Part shown: piece after piece, positions 25,866-35,077 of the stretch
Position numbering within the stretch: the stretch's first letter is position 1
Layout of the letters: each line of letters begins with the position of its first letter
NCBI RefSeq assembly: GCF_947387555.1
Contig: NZ_CANDNZ010000009.1
Location: 211,502 to 275,501, forward strand
Source: Thalassomonas sp. RHCl1
GTDB taxonomy: Bacteria > Pseudomonadota > Gammaproteobacteria > Enterobacterales > Alteromonadaceae
Direction: 5' to 3'
DNA length: 64,000 bases
Notes under the pieces: generated by a model
The model's database searches: none
Told to the model about the DNA's origin: nothing
Seen by the model: only the letters and a program-made list of their open reading frames with translations
Translations under genes and position numbers: made by a program

Positions 25866-27143
25866 TTATTGGCTGATTAATACCTGATCTGCGGCATTAA
25901 AGTTGTCGGTGCCGGAGATAATAATTTGCTCGCCCTCAACTAAACCGCTGAGAATTTCAATATGGCTGATGCTTTTGGCGCCGATATTAATTGCGGTTTT
26001 ACGGGCAAGTCCCTCAGTTACCTTATAGGCAAACTTGCCGCCGCTGCTTTGAATAAACTGTCCCCTGGCTACCTGAAGCACCTGGCTTTTATGCTCCAAA
26101 ATAATTTGGGTGGTCAATCTCTGGTTTTGCCTGAGCTTGGCGGGAATATTATCGGTAAAGCGCACCCGGGCGGTCACCTGGTTATTGATAATTTCCGGGG
26201 AAATGGTCACCAGTTGTGCCGGGTAAATAGCCTGTTCGACATTGATATCGGCGGCCATGCCGATGGCCAGGTCGTCGGCGTAACTTTCGGGAATTTGGAT
26301 TTCCACCTCAAAGCGGCTGAGATCAACCACAGTTAATATCGGCTGGTTTTTGGTAAGGAAAGTTTTATTTTCGCTGTTGAGGTTACCCACTATGCCGTCC
26401 ACCGGCGAGCGTATTTGCAGGGCATCTACCTGGCGCTGTAATTCGGCAATTTTTAAGGTTTGGCGGCGTAAATCCAGGGCCAGCGACTTGCTGTCAAAAT
26501 CCAGGCTTTCAATATTCAGTTCGCCGTCCTGTACCGCGTGACGATATAGCAGGGTGGCATTTTGTAAATCGTCTTCTGCTTTTTCGTAATCTATCTGGCT
26601 GATGGCATTTTTTTCATAGCCCTGCTCGGCGCGGCGCTTTTCCCGTTTGGCGGTGATCAGTTTGACGTTGGCGAGATCGACCGCTTTCTGATCGCTGAGC
26701 TTTTGTCTTTTTGCCTGGATTTGCTGACGCTCAAAATCGGATTTTAAACTGGCCTGTATCGCCTGCTGCTGGGATAATTCATTGGTTAGTTCCGGGCTGT
26801 CGAGGGTGGCGAGTATTTGATCTTTTTTGACTTCATGGCCGGCTTCTATCGCTAACGTGATGGTGCCGTCTGCCGGACTGTAGACGGTGGGACTGATGGC
26901 GGCGACCACACGGCCCTGCACGGAAATATCCCGGGTAAAATCACCGCGGCTGACGGTGGCTAGACGCACCCGGTCGCGGGCAACGGATTTTTCCGCCTGA
27001 GCCCAGCGGCTGGCGGCAGGGGCCATTTTCCAAATAATGGCAATTAAAACAACAAGACCGAAAAGTGAGAGTAAAACGAGTTTAGCGTTTGATTTTTTCT
27101 GAACGATTTGAACGTCTTGACTGCTGGTATCTTTTATCTTCAT
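25866..27143 (-). CDS. Periplasmic adaptor (HlyD/MacA family), operon 1
   Basis: The 425-residue protein has a membrane anchor near residues 22-42 (LVLLSLFGLVVLIAIIW). A lipoyl-type half-motif (GHEVKKDQILATLDSPEL), a coiled-coil hairpin (residues ~120-230) and a second lipoyl half (IRSPVDGIVGNL) follow, then the beta-barrel. It would link the inner-membrane ABC permeases to an outer-membrane channel. No TolC gene is nearby, so an unlinked TolC must serve. It is the first gene of operon 1; the 256-bp gap upstream holds the terminator of operon 2 and should contain its promoter. Confidence 0.93.
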   Translation of the reverse strand: MKIKDTSSQDVQIVQKKSNAKLVLLSLFGLVVLIAIIWKMAPAASRWAQAEKSVARDRVRLATVSRGDFTRDISVQGRVVAAISPTVYSPADGTITLAIEAGHEVKKDQILATLDSPELTNELSQQQAIQASLKSDFERQQIQAKRQKLSDQKAVDLANVKLITAKREKRRAEQGYEKNAISQIDYEKAEDDLQNATLLYRHAVQDGELNIESLDFDSKSLALDLRRQTLKIAELQRQVDALQIRSPVDGIVGNLNSENKTFLTKNQPILTVVDLSRFEVEIQIPESYADDLAIGMAADINVEQAIYPAQLVTISPEIINNQVTARVRFTDNIPAKLRQNQRLTTQIILEHKSQVLQVARGQFIQSSGGKFAYKVTEGLARKTAINIGAKSISHIEILSGLVEGEQIIISGTDNFNAADQVLISQ

Positions 27144-27344
27144 TGTGTCCCTTCAATGATCTTTACGCCGGTCATATTGGGCTAATTTAAAGCAAAAGAA
27201 AAGAAAAATATTGTAACTGGCAGTGTATTAGTGAAAATTGGGCAGGAAACAAACAGTTAGCTGAGAATAACTATTATTTGTGGCAAGTGTTTGTGCTTGT
27301 GTAAAGTCGCCAATGTCGAGGTCATGGCTCAGGGAAAAATAGCA

Positions 27345-27370
27345 GGCGCGGTTGATATATCAACCGCACC
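27345..27370 (-). terminator. Terminator of export operon 2
   Basis: On the minus strand a 12-bp stem (GGTGCGGTTGAT / ATCAACCGCGCC) is followed by TGCTATTTTT. It ends operon 2 and separates it from the operon-1 promoter region. Confidence 0.75.
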
Positions 27371-27399
27371 TTATTCGATTAGCGCCTTTCTTGCCTGCC

Positions 27400-28614
27400 T
27401 TAAACCGTACGGGTGGCCGTCGCCGGAGAAATCAAGGCGGCTTTCCTTGCCGGATAAAGCACCGCCAGCTGGCCGACGATGACAAGGGTAACCACCCCGA
27501 GCGCAATCAGCTCAAAACCAAGCGGCGTCATATTAAATTTATTCACCAGCCAGTAGTTCAAACTCACTGTGCCTATGATGCCGATGGTGATGCCGACCGC
27601 CGAGATAAAAAAGTTCTCCACCATAAAGTAGCGCATTACCTGCCAGCGGGTGGCCCCCAGTGCCCGGCGGGTGCCGATTTGCTTGGTGCGGCGGTTAATG
27701 CTGAATATTGCCAGGCCGACAATGCCAAAGGCGGTGATCAGGGTTAAGGTGCTTACCACCGTCATCAGGATTTTATTGGTGGCATTGTGCTGACGGTAGC
27801 TTTGCTCCCGGGTCTCTTCCATGGTGCTCAGGCGACGGATAATGCGGCCTTTATCGCTGTTGGCCAGCATACTTTCTATTACCGGCATCAGCTCATCCCG
27901 TCTGCCGGGCTCGGTGCGGATAAAATAACGTCCGCTGCGACTTTCCATTTGAAAGGGCACCAAAGCACTGCGCTCGACCCCGCTCCAGCCGTTCCACGGT
28001 GCCTGCAGGTTTTTGATGATGCCGATGACCTGCATCGGCTGGTTATTGCTGATATACACGGTTTTTCCCAGGGCCGACTGGCCGTTGTCGGGAAACAATG
28101 AGTTTGCCAGCGCCTGGGTAATAATGACTTTGGCGGGCCAGGCGGATTGCGCCGGCAAACGCCAGCCGATATCCGACGGGCTGAAATTTGTCCCGGCGAT
28201 CAGCTCAAGGTCCAGGGCATTGATGGCGTGATCATCCACCATATAGATGGCGGTGCCGATCCCGTCTTTATCTTCTCCCGGCTCGGTTTGCAAGCCGGAT
28301 GACCAGCCGCCGCCGCTCAGTGGAATGGCATTGATTTGTATCGCGTCCACCACTCCCGGGGTTTTGCGTATGGCATTGAGATCGGTTTGCAGCCCCACCT
28401 GGATATTGTAGTCCTGGGCGAAGATGGTATTGGTTAAATAAAAGGTATCCTCTTCATTGATGCCGCTCTCCCGCGCCATCTGCTGCTGGCGGTCCTGGAT
28501 CATAAAGATGGCATTGACCATGATGGTCATGGTCAGGGCAATCTGCAGGGCGATCAGCAAGGCGCCGATTTTATTGCGCATTAAGGCGCGGATAATAAGT
28601 CCGGATTCTAACAT
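27400..28614 (-). CDS. ABC transporter permease (MacB/FtsX type), operon 2, second permease
   Basis: This 404-residue protein equals the operon-1 permease at 22388 in length and layout: an N-terminal helix (ALLIALQIALTMTIMVNAIF), a MacB periplasmic domain and three C-terminal helices with the loop INRRTKQIGTRRALGATRWQ. The ends are most conserved (VLYPARKAALISPATAT in both) while the periplasmic domains differ more, as expected if the copies now handle different cargo. It is last in operon 2. Confidence 0.92.
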   Translation of the reverse strand: MLESGLIIRALMRNKIGALLIALQIALTMTIMVNAIFMIQDRQQQMARESGINEEDTFYLTNTIFAQDYNIQVGLQTDLNAIRKTPGVVDAIQINAIPLSGGGWSSGLQTEPGEDKDGIGTAIYMVDDHAINALDLELIAGTNFSPSDIGWRLPAQSAWPAKVIITQALANSLFPDNGQSALGKTVYISNNQPMQVIGIIKNLQAPWNGWSGVERSALVPFQMESRSGRYFIRTEPGRRDELMPVIESMLANSDKGRIIRRLSTMEETREQSYRQHNATNKILMTVVSTLTLITAFGIVGLAIFSINRRTKQIGTRRALGATRWQVMRYFMVENFFISAVGITIGIIGTVSLNYWLVNKFNMTPLGFELIALGVVTLVIVGQLAVLYPARKAALISPATATRTV

Positions 28615-28628
28615 GATAATTCCCCGCG

Positions 28629-29939
28629 TTATTGGCTTTTAAGTTGTTGTGAAGGCTGAACATTGCAGGCGCGCCAGGTGGGATACAGACCGGCAATCAC
28701 CGTTGAGCCCAGGGCAAGCAGCATCGCCAGCAGCACCATAGTGGTATCCAGGCTGGTCAGGTCTTTCATGTAATCGCCGTACATGGCGGCGACACTTTGT
28801 AATCCCAGCCAGGCAAGCACTAAGCCGAGCAGGCCGCCGCCAAGTCCGATACAGGCAGATTCCACCAGGTATTGGTAAAACAAGGTAGCCTTACTGGCGC
28901 CTAACGCCTGACGCAAGCCTATTTCCGGGGCCTTGCCTAAAAATTTCGCCAGCAATAAGCCCACGGTATTAAGCAGGCAAACCACAAGGAACATAAAGGA
29001 CATGGCCATCATCATTTTCGCGTCATCGGCGACCACTTCCTGGTTTTCCAGCCATTGCATGACATTGCTTAAACGGTTGTCCAGCGGGCGCTCAAACCGG
29101 CCCAGCTGTTTTTGCTGTTCGACATAGGCATCGAGGAAGGTCAGGTAATCCTGTTGCTCCTGCTCATCTCTTAATTCCACCCAAAACTGGATCCAGATAC
29201 ATTCAGAGCGTAAAAATGCCGCCATGCCGTCGCCGCTGGGTTTCCAGCAGCTGGTATTGCCGGCGCGGGTGATTTTTTCCTCGGCAATCAGGCTAAAGGG
29301 CACAAACAGCTCTTCGGTGTCGTTAAAGGCGCCGGAAGTGACATCGTAATATTTTGGCGTCGGCTGCCAGTTATCTATGACCCCGACAATCTTAAACAGA
29401 TTGCCGTCGATGCGGATCAGCTCGCCGACGGAGTTTTTACCGGCAAATAAACTGTCATTGGTTTCCCTGTTGATGACCGCCACCAGCTCTTTATTGGTAT
29501 CGGCCTGAGCGCTCCAGGCGCCGCCATAAAGAAAGGGCACATTGAACATGGCAAAAAAATCGGCACTGTTGGCGCGGGCGTTGACGGTGATCGGCAACAG
29601 GTCCGGATCTTGCGGTTCGATGACGGCAAAGGCTTGGGCAGAAATGCTGTGGCGAAAGGCTTTATCCGCCTTGAACAGGTTAGTGGCATCGGTATAGGTC
29701 ATCTGATCCGGGGGATTTTGTCCCTCGTCAAAGGGATCGTTGACATCCCAGCTGTCCAGCTGGACATAAAAAAGTTGCTCGCTTTTTTGCGGGATCGGAT
29801 TGGCAGACATCATATAATTGACCGTGACTGTGGTCATGGCGGTGCCAATGCCCAGGCCGATAGCGGTGATCATAATAAGGCTCAGTCCCCAATGCCTGCG
29901 TATGCTGATAGCAGCAAGGCGTAAATAATAGTTAAACAT
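28629..29939 (-). CDS. ABC transporter permease (MacB/FtsX type), operon 2, first permease
   Basis: The 436-residue protein corresponds to the operon-1 permease at 23673, with the same topology and coupling loop (GKAPEIGLRQALGASKATLF). The transmembrane and loop parts are strongly conserved. The periplasmic part shows substitutions and small length changes (NPFDEGQNPPDQ against NPFKEGLEPPPF). Fourteen bases separate it from each neighbour, so operon 2 is packed more tightly than operon 1. Confidence 0.92.
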   Translation of the reverse strand: MFNYYLRLAAISIRRHWGLSLIMITAIGLGIGTAMTTVTVNYMMSANPIPQKSEQLFYVQLDSWDVNDPFDEGQNPPDQMTYTDATNLFKADKAFRHSISAQAFAVIEPQDPDLLPITVNARANSADFFAMFNVPFLYGGAWSAQADTNKELVAVINRETNDSLFAGKNSVGELIRIDGNLFKIVGVIDNWQPTPKYYDVTSGAFNDTEELFVPFSLIAEEKITRAGNTSCWKPSGDGMAAFLRSECIWIQFWVELRDEQEQQDYLTFLDAYVEQQKQLGRFERPLDNRLSNVMQWLENQEVVADDAKMMMAMSFMFLVVCLLNTVGLLLAKFLGKAPEIGLRQALGASKATLFYQYLVESACIGLGGGLLGLVLAWLGLQSVAAMYGDYMKDLTSLDTTMVLLAMLLALGSTVIAGLYPTWRACNVQPSQQLKSQ

Positions 29940-29953
29940 TAAATGGCTCCCGC

Positions 29954-30646
29954 TTAAGCAATGGCTTTTTGGTTAAAGGCGGCAGCTTCGCTCACCCGGC
30001 CGTCTTTTACCTGTATGGTGCGGCCGCTGCGCTGTGCCAGTTCGCTGTCGTGGGTAACCATGATAATGGTGGTGCCCTGGCGGTTAATCTCTTCCAGTAA
30101 ACTCATTACCCCCTGGGCCATGTCGGTGTCCAGGTTTCCGGTGGGCTCATCCGCCAGTAAAAACCTGGGGTCGGTTGCCAGGGCGCGGGCGATGGCGACC
30201 CTTTGCTGCTGTCCGCCGGAGAGCTGGCTCGGCAAATGTTTCATGCGCGACGCCAGGCCGACCCGCTCCAGGTTTTCTTCAATGCGGCGCTTGCGCTCTT
30301 TGGCGTTAAAGCCCCGGTAACGCAGCGGCACATCGACATTATCAAAAAGGTTGAGATCGGCAATCAGGTTAAAGCCCTGGAAAATAAAACCGATTTTTTC
30401 ATTGCGAAAGCGCGAGCGGCCGTTGTCGTTTAACTTGCCGACATCTTCGCCGTCGAGCAAAAACTCGCCGCTGGTATAGGTTTCCAGCAAGCCGGCAATA
30501 TTTAAAAAGGTGGTTTTGCCCGAGCCGGACGGCCCGGTGACGCTGAGAAAATCCCCTTCATTGACGTTAAGGTTAAAGTCCCGCAGCGCATGGGTCTGGA
30601 CATCCGAGGTTTGAAAGACTTTGCAGATGTTTTTCATGGTTAACAT
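29954..30646 (-). CDS. ABC transporter ATP-binding protein (MacB/LolD type), operon 2
   Basis: The 230-residue ATPase has intact Walker A (GPSGSGKTT), signature (LSGGQQQR), Walker B (LLADEPTGNLD) and H-loop (VTHD). It matches the operon-1 ATPase at most positions, including long identical runs around the signature and Walker B. It couples ATP hydrolysis to the two permeases downstream. Confidence 0.95.
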   Translation of the reverse strand: MLTMKNICKVFQTSDVQTHALRDFNLNVNEGDFLSVTGPSGSGKTTFLNIAGLLETYTSGEFLLDGEDVGKLNDNGRSRFRNEKIGFIFQGFNLIADLNLFDNVDVPLRYRGFNAKERKRRIEENLERVGLASRMKHLPSQLSGGQQQRVAIARALATDPRFLLADEPTGNLDTDMAQGVMSLLEEINRQGTTIIMVTHDSELAQRSGRTIQVKDGRVSEAAAFNQKAIA

Positions 30647-30744
30647 AATGTGATTCCTGTTTCTAAGCTGATTATCGAGCCTGCGGGGGCGGTGTTTTTA
30701 CCGCGGCGCCGGGCTGCTTTATTTGTTTTGGAGCGGGCAGGGCG

Positions 30745-32022
30745 CTACTGGCTCAGCAGTACCTGCTCTGCAGATTTAAAGCTGTCTGTGCCCGAGATAA
30801 TGATTTGATCCCCTTCGTTAAGGCCGTCAAGGATTTCTATCCGGGATAAGCTGCGTCCGCCGGTGACAATCGGTGTTTTCTGTGCCAGGCCGTTACTGAC
30901 CTTGTAGGCAAACTTTCCGCCGCCGCTTTCGATAAACTGGCCGCGCGGCACCTGCAGGATCTGCTCTTTGTGATCTAAGATAATTTGCGTGGTCAGGCGC
31001 TGGTTCTGGCGCAAACTGCCCGGGGTGTCATCGGTAAAACGCACCCGTCCGGTTACCTGGTTATTCAGGATTTCGGGAGAAATTGTCACCAGACGGGCGC
31101 GGTAACTCTGCTGCTCAAAATTAATCGCCACCTCCATACCTATGGCCAGGTCGTCGGCGTAACTCTCGGGAATGTCGACTTCTACTTCAAACCGGGATAA
31201 ATCCACTACCGTGAGGATCGGCTGGTTTTTGCTTAAAAAGGTTTTATTGTCTGTGTTTAAGTTGCCTATGATGCCGTCCACCGGTGAAGTGATAGACAGG
31301 GCATCCACCTGGCGCTGCAAGTCGGCAATCAGCAGTTTTTGCCGCTGGATATCCAGCGCCAGCGATTTGCTGTCAAAGGTCAGGCTTTCGATATTCAGCT
31401 CAGCATCCTGCACCGCGTGTTTGTGCTGCAGGCTGGCGTTTTGCAGCTCGTCCTGGGCTTTTTCATAATCTATCTGGCTGATGGCATTTTTTTCATAGCC
31501 CTGGTCGGCGCGGCGCTTCTCCCGCTTGGCGGTGATCAGTTTGACATTGGCGAGATCGACCGCCTTCTGGTCCATCAGTTCTTGTTTTTTCGCCTGGATT
31601 TGCTGGCGCTCATAATCTGACTGCAAGCCTTCGAGTATAGCCTGCTGCTGCGACAAACGGTTGGTGAGCTCCGGGCTGTCCAGCCGTGCCAAGACCTGGT
31701 CTTTTTTGACTTCATGACCGGCTTCTATGTCCAACGTTATGGTGCCGTCCGCCGGACTATAGACCGTCGGGCTCACCGCTGCAACCACGCGTCCCTGCAC
31801 CGAAATATCCCGGATAAAATCCCCGCGGGTGATGGTGGCGATCCTGACCCTGTCCAGAGGAACTGAGGTTTGTGCCTGGCTCCAGCGGCGGGCTTCGGGC
31901 GCCACCTGCCAGATCAGGGCAGCCAGCACTAAGGCGCCGCTAGTGAATATGATTGCCGGTTTCAAACGGCTTTTCTTGGGCGCGACCACTATATCCTGAT
32001 CGCTGGTGTCTCTTATTGTCAT
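30745..32022 (-). CDS. Periplasmic adaptor (HlyD/MacA family), operon 2
   Basis: The 425-residue protein has the same length and domain order as the operon-1 adaptor: anchor helix (IIFTSGALVLAALIWQVA), split lipoyl domain (GHEVKKDQVLARLDSPEL and ITSPVDGIIGNL), long coiled-coil hairpin and barrel. It is the first gene of operon 2. The 112-bp gap to lnt upstream should contain the operon promoter. No regulator gene accompanies either operon. Confidence 0.93.
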   Translation of the reverse strand: MTIRDTSDQDIVVAPKKSRLKPAIIFTSGALVLAALIWQVAPEARRWSQAQTSVPLDRVRIATITRGDFIRDISVQGRVVAAVSPTVYSPADGTITLDIEAGHEVKKDQVLARLDSPELTNRLSQQQAILEGLQSDYERQQIQAKKQELMDQKAVDLANVKLITAKREKRRADQGYEKNAISQIDYEKAQDELQNASLQHKHAVQDAELNIESLTFDSKSLALDIQRQKLLIADLQRQVDALSITSPVDGIIGNLNTDNKTFLSKNQPILTVVDLSRFEVEVDIPESYADDLAIGMEVAINFEQQSYRARLVTISPEILNNQVTGRVRFTDDTPGSLRQNQRLTTQIILDHKEQILQVPRGQFIESGGGKFAYKVSNGLAQKTPIVTGGRSLSRIEILDGLNEGDQIIISGTDSFKSAEQVLLSQ

Positions 32023-32133
32023 TAAATTTCCCCCGATGTTTTCTCTTATGTCGAGTGTCGGGGGAAAAAGGTTTAAAAAAAGTAAAATTAATTCTTCTTA
32101 CTTTTTTAAACCTAAGGCTGAGACTGGTGCAGA

Positions 32134-33711
32134 TCAGGTGGCGGGAGGGCTAAGCTTTTCCTGGCGCTGTGGTGAGAATTTACCAACGGCAAAATAAATC
32201 AACAACGACAGTAAAGGCAGCAGGTATTGCAGGTATCTGCCCCACTGGCTGTAGGGGGTAAAACCTTGTTGTAGTTTTACTTCATCCCGCAGCACGGCTT
32301 CTTCGAACTGGGGGATACGGCTGGTGATCTTGCCTGAGTGATCTATGGTGGCGGTGATGCCGTTATTGGTTGAGCGTAATACCGGGCGGCCAAATTCCAG
32401 CGCCCGCATCCGGGCGATTTCCAGATGCTGGTGCGGGCCGTGGGAGTCGCCGAACCAGGCGTCGTTGCTCACGGTTAAGATCATATCCGTGTCCCGGGTT
32501 AAATTGGCGGCCAGCTGGTGGGGAAAGGCAATTTCAAAACAGATCAGCGGCAACAAAGCCAGTTCTTTGGCCACCAGGTTCGGCTGCACATAATTGCCGC
32601 GGCTAAAAGATGACATCGGCAAATTAAACAGCGGCGCCAGGGGTCTTAGCAGCTCCTGGAAGGGCACAAACTCACCTATGGGCAGCAGGTGGTTTTTATA
32701 ATAGCGGTTGGAGCTGTTGTAGTAATAACTGCCCTGTTCATCCTCGTTCTGCTTTCTGCCGAGCACGATCAGGGAGTTGAAGTAGGTGCGGGCTTCAAAA
32801 TTATAATTGATGATGCCGGTGATGATGGCGCTGTTATTGAGGGCTGCGCCTTTGTTGGCGACCTCGAGAAAATCCTGGGCGGTGCTCTCTATTGCCGGTA
32901 CCGCAGACTCCGGCCAGATAATAATATCGGCGTCGTAGTTTACCCGGGTTAAGTCGAGAAACTTAAGCATGCTCGGCCATTCCTGCTCCGGCAGCCATTT
33001 CAGCTCCTGCTTGATATTGGCCTGCACCAGGGCAACTTTGACGCTTTTACCCGTGGGGGTGACCCAGGTTTGCTGGCTTAGGATAAAACCGCTTATGGCC
33101 AGCACCGCCAGCAGCGCCAGGTGGCGCTTGATTTGGATCCTGCGGCTTAGTTGCAGCAGGGCGATGCTTAAACACAGCATCACAAAGGTAATGCCGGTTT
33201 CGCCGATCACTGGGGCAAAGGCTGCCAGCGGTCCGTCTATTTGGCTGTATCCCAGGGATAACCAGGGAAAGCCGGTGAGCATTACCGAGCGCAAATACTC
33301 ACCAAGCAGCCAAAAAGGCGGCAACAGCCATAAGGAAAACTGCCGCTTGGCCGTTAAACGGGCGGATAAATAACAGCTTAACGCCGGATACAGGGCCAGG
33401 TAGCCGCACAGCAATAGCATCAGCAGCAGGGAGACAATAAGTGGCAGGCCGCCAAATTGATCTATGCTGACATGCACCCAGCTGATGCCCGAGGTAAACC
33501 AGCCGAGGCCAAAAATAAAACCTTGCTTGGCGCTGTCTTTGGCGGGGCGGTCCACCATAAGGCGGAGCCAGAGGGCAGGTATAATAATGGCCAGGTACCA
33601 CAGGGAAAGCGGGGCGTAAGCCAATACCAGGCTCAGTCCGGCAAGGAAGCTGAGCCAATTGGTTTTATCTTTTAGATTGGCCAGCAGGCGCTGGCCCAAA
33701 CGTCGTAACAT
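32134..33711 (-). CDS. lnt: Apolipoprotein N-acyltransferase
   Basis: The 525-residue inner-membrane protein has an N-terminal block of several membrane helices, a periplasmic nitrilase-like domain and a final helix (YLLPLLSLLIYFAVGKFS). Catalytic elements are visible: Glu in IIWPESAVPA, Lys in YKNHLLPIGEFVPF and Cys in LLPLICFEIAFPH. It adds the third acyl chain to lipoproteins. It ends the miaB-ybeZ-ybeY-corC-lnt operon, six bases after corC. Confidence 0.97.
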   Translation of the reverse strand: MLRRLGQRLLANLKDKTNWLSFLAGLSLVLAYAPLSLWYLAIIIPALWLRLMVDRPAKDSAKQGFIFGLGWFTSGISWVHVSIDQFGGLPLIVSLLLMLLLCGYLALYPALSCYLSARLTAKRQFSLWLLPPFWLLGEYLRSVMLTGFPWLSLGYSQIDGPLAAFAPVIGETGITFVMLCLSIALLQLSRRIQIKRHLALLAVLAISGFILSQQTWVTPTGKSVKVALVQANIKQELKWLPEQEWPSMLKFLDLTRVNYDADIIIWPESAVPAIESTAQDFLEVANKGAALNNSAIITGIINYNFEARTYFNSLIVLGRKQNEDEQGSYYYNSSNRYYKNHLLPIGEFVPFQELLRPLAPLFNLPMSSFSRGNYVQPNLVAKELALLPLICFEIAFPHQLAANLTRDTDMILTVSNDAWFGDSHGPHQHLEIARMRALEFGRPVLRSTNNGITATIDHSGKITSRIPQFEEAVLRDEVKLQQGFTPYSQWGRYLQYLLPLLSLLIYFAVGKFSPQRQEKLSPPAT

Positions 33712-33717
33712 GGAGGA

Positions 33718-34596
33718 TTAATCTGATAGTTTGCCTGTGACCACATGGTCTTTGGGTAAGGTGACCTGTAATACCTGCAGACGGCGTTTGTCGGAAGAGA
33801 TCACTTTAAACTCAAAGTCATCTATGGTGATAATTTCACCTTTTTTCGGCATATGGCCAAACTCGTGGATCACTATGCCGCCTATAGTATCGGCTGCGTC
33901 CAAATTAAACTGGCAGTTAAAATACTCATTAAAATCACAAAGTTCGGTCAGCGATTTTAACTGGTAGACATTGCCGGCAAGATGTTTGATATCTTCTTCG
34001 ATCTCATCATCGGTTTCATCTTCAATTTCACCGACAATCAGCTCCAGGATATCTTCAATGGTGACCAGGCCGGATACCCCGCCGTATTCATCCACCACAA
34101 CCGCCATATGGTAGCGCTGGGAGCGGAAATCTTTCAGCAGCGGCTCTACTTTTTTGCTTTCGGGAATGATGATGGCCGTGCGGATAATCGACTTGAGGCT
34201 AAAATCCGTTTCCTGCTGGCCAAAGCCGTAGGCAAGCAGATCTTTTGCCAGCAACACGCCTTCGATGTGGTCTATGTCTTCGCTGGAGACAGGGAAACGC
34301 GAGTGGCCGGATTCGAGTATGATAGGTAAAATCTCTTCCAGCGGCTGATTGATGTCTATGGTGACCATTTGCGATCGCGGCACCATGATATCCCGTACCC
34401 GCATTTCGGATACTTCCAGAACACCCTGAATCATCTGCTTGGTTTCTGGTTTGATTAAATCCCGGTCGCCGGCATCATTTAATACTTCGACCAGTTCTTC
34501 TTTATTCTGCGGCTCTCCGGTAAATACCTGGACAATTTTGTCCAAAAACGATTTGTTGGTAGAGCCGTTACTAGAGTGGGGGTTGTCTTCGCTCAT
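33718..34596 (-). CDS. corC: CorC/YbeX, CBS-domain HlyC/CorC family protein
   Basis: The 292-residue protein has two CBS domains (VRDIMVPRSQMVTIDINQPLEEIL and the second around AVVVDEYGGVSGLVTIEDILE) and a C-terminal transporter-associated domain (CorC_HlyC; FGHMPKKGEIITIDDFEFKV). It has no membrane helices. It is linked to Mg/Co homeostasis and, in E. coli YbeX, to ribosome metabolism, which fits its place between ybeY and lnt. Confidence 0.96.
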   Translation of the reverse strand: MSEDNPHSSNGSTNKSFLDKIVQVFTGEPQNKEELVEVLNDAGDRDLIKPETKQMIQGVLEVSEMRVRDIMVPRSQMVTIDINQPLEEILPIILESGHSRFPVSSEDIDHIEGVLLAKDLLAYGFGQQETDFSLKSIIRTAIIIPESKKVEPLLKDFRSQRYHMAVVVDEYGGVSGLVTIEDILELIVGEIEDETDDEIEEDIKHLAGNVYQLKSLTELCDFNEYFNCQFNLDAADTIGGIVIHEFGHMPKKGEIITIDDFEFKVISSDKRRLQVLQVTLPKDHVVTGKLSD

Positions 34597-34621
34597 AGAG
34601 CTTTTTCATTTCCTGTGTAAA

Positions 34622-35077
34622 TTAAAGTGACTCGTACGGATTGTTAAAACCCAATTCCGCCAGAATTTCTGTTTCGAGTGATTCCATTTCAATTGCTTCA
34701 TTGTCGTTTATATGATCATAACCCAATAAATGCAAGCACCCGTGTGTAACCATATGTGCCCAATGGGCGGTTAAGGTCTTATTTTGCTCGGCTGCCTCGG
34801 TGCGGACAACGTCGGTGCAAATCACCAGATCGCCGAGTAAATTCAGCTCTATGCCTTCGGGTACCTCAAACGGAAAAGACAATACGTTGGTAGGTTTGTC
34901 CTTGCCGCGGTACTGGTGATTTAACTGCTGACTTTCGCTGCTGTCTACCACACGTATGGTCAGTTCAAAGTCTTTTTCAAAGCGCCCGAGAATTTGTTCA
35001 ACCCAGACCTGAAATTCCGCCTGAGCCGGGATATCATCAGCTTCGCACGCCAGCTGTAAATCAAGTTCAATGGCCAT
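34622..35077 (-). CDS. ybeY: Endoribonuclease YbeY (16S rRNA maturation)
   Basis: The 151-residue enzyme has the zinc-binding motif [15 protein letters not shown], the signature of the UPF0054/YbeY family, plus [20 protein letters not shown]. It acts in 16S rRNA 3'-end processing and 70S quality control. The start [10 protein letters not shown] at 35077 is chosen because it matches the family N-terminus and overlaps the ybeZ stop by 11 bases. A longer frame to 35224 only reads through the end of ybeZ. Confidence 0.96.
   Translation of the reverse strand: MAIELDLQLACEADDIPAQAEFQVWVEQILGRFEKDFELTIRVVDSSESQQLNHQYRGKDKPTNVLSFPFEVPEGIELNLLGDLVICTDVVRTEAAEQNKTLTAHWAHMVTHGCLHLLGYDHINDNEAIEMESLETEILAELGFNNPYESL

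Noticed and set aside
27348..27367. Perfect 20-bp palindrome as an operator for export operon 1
   Set aside because: With its G-C extension and the following T run on the minus strand it reads as the terminator of operon 2.
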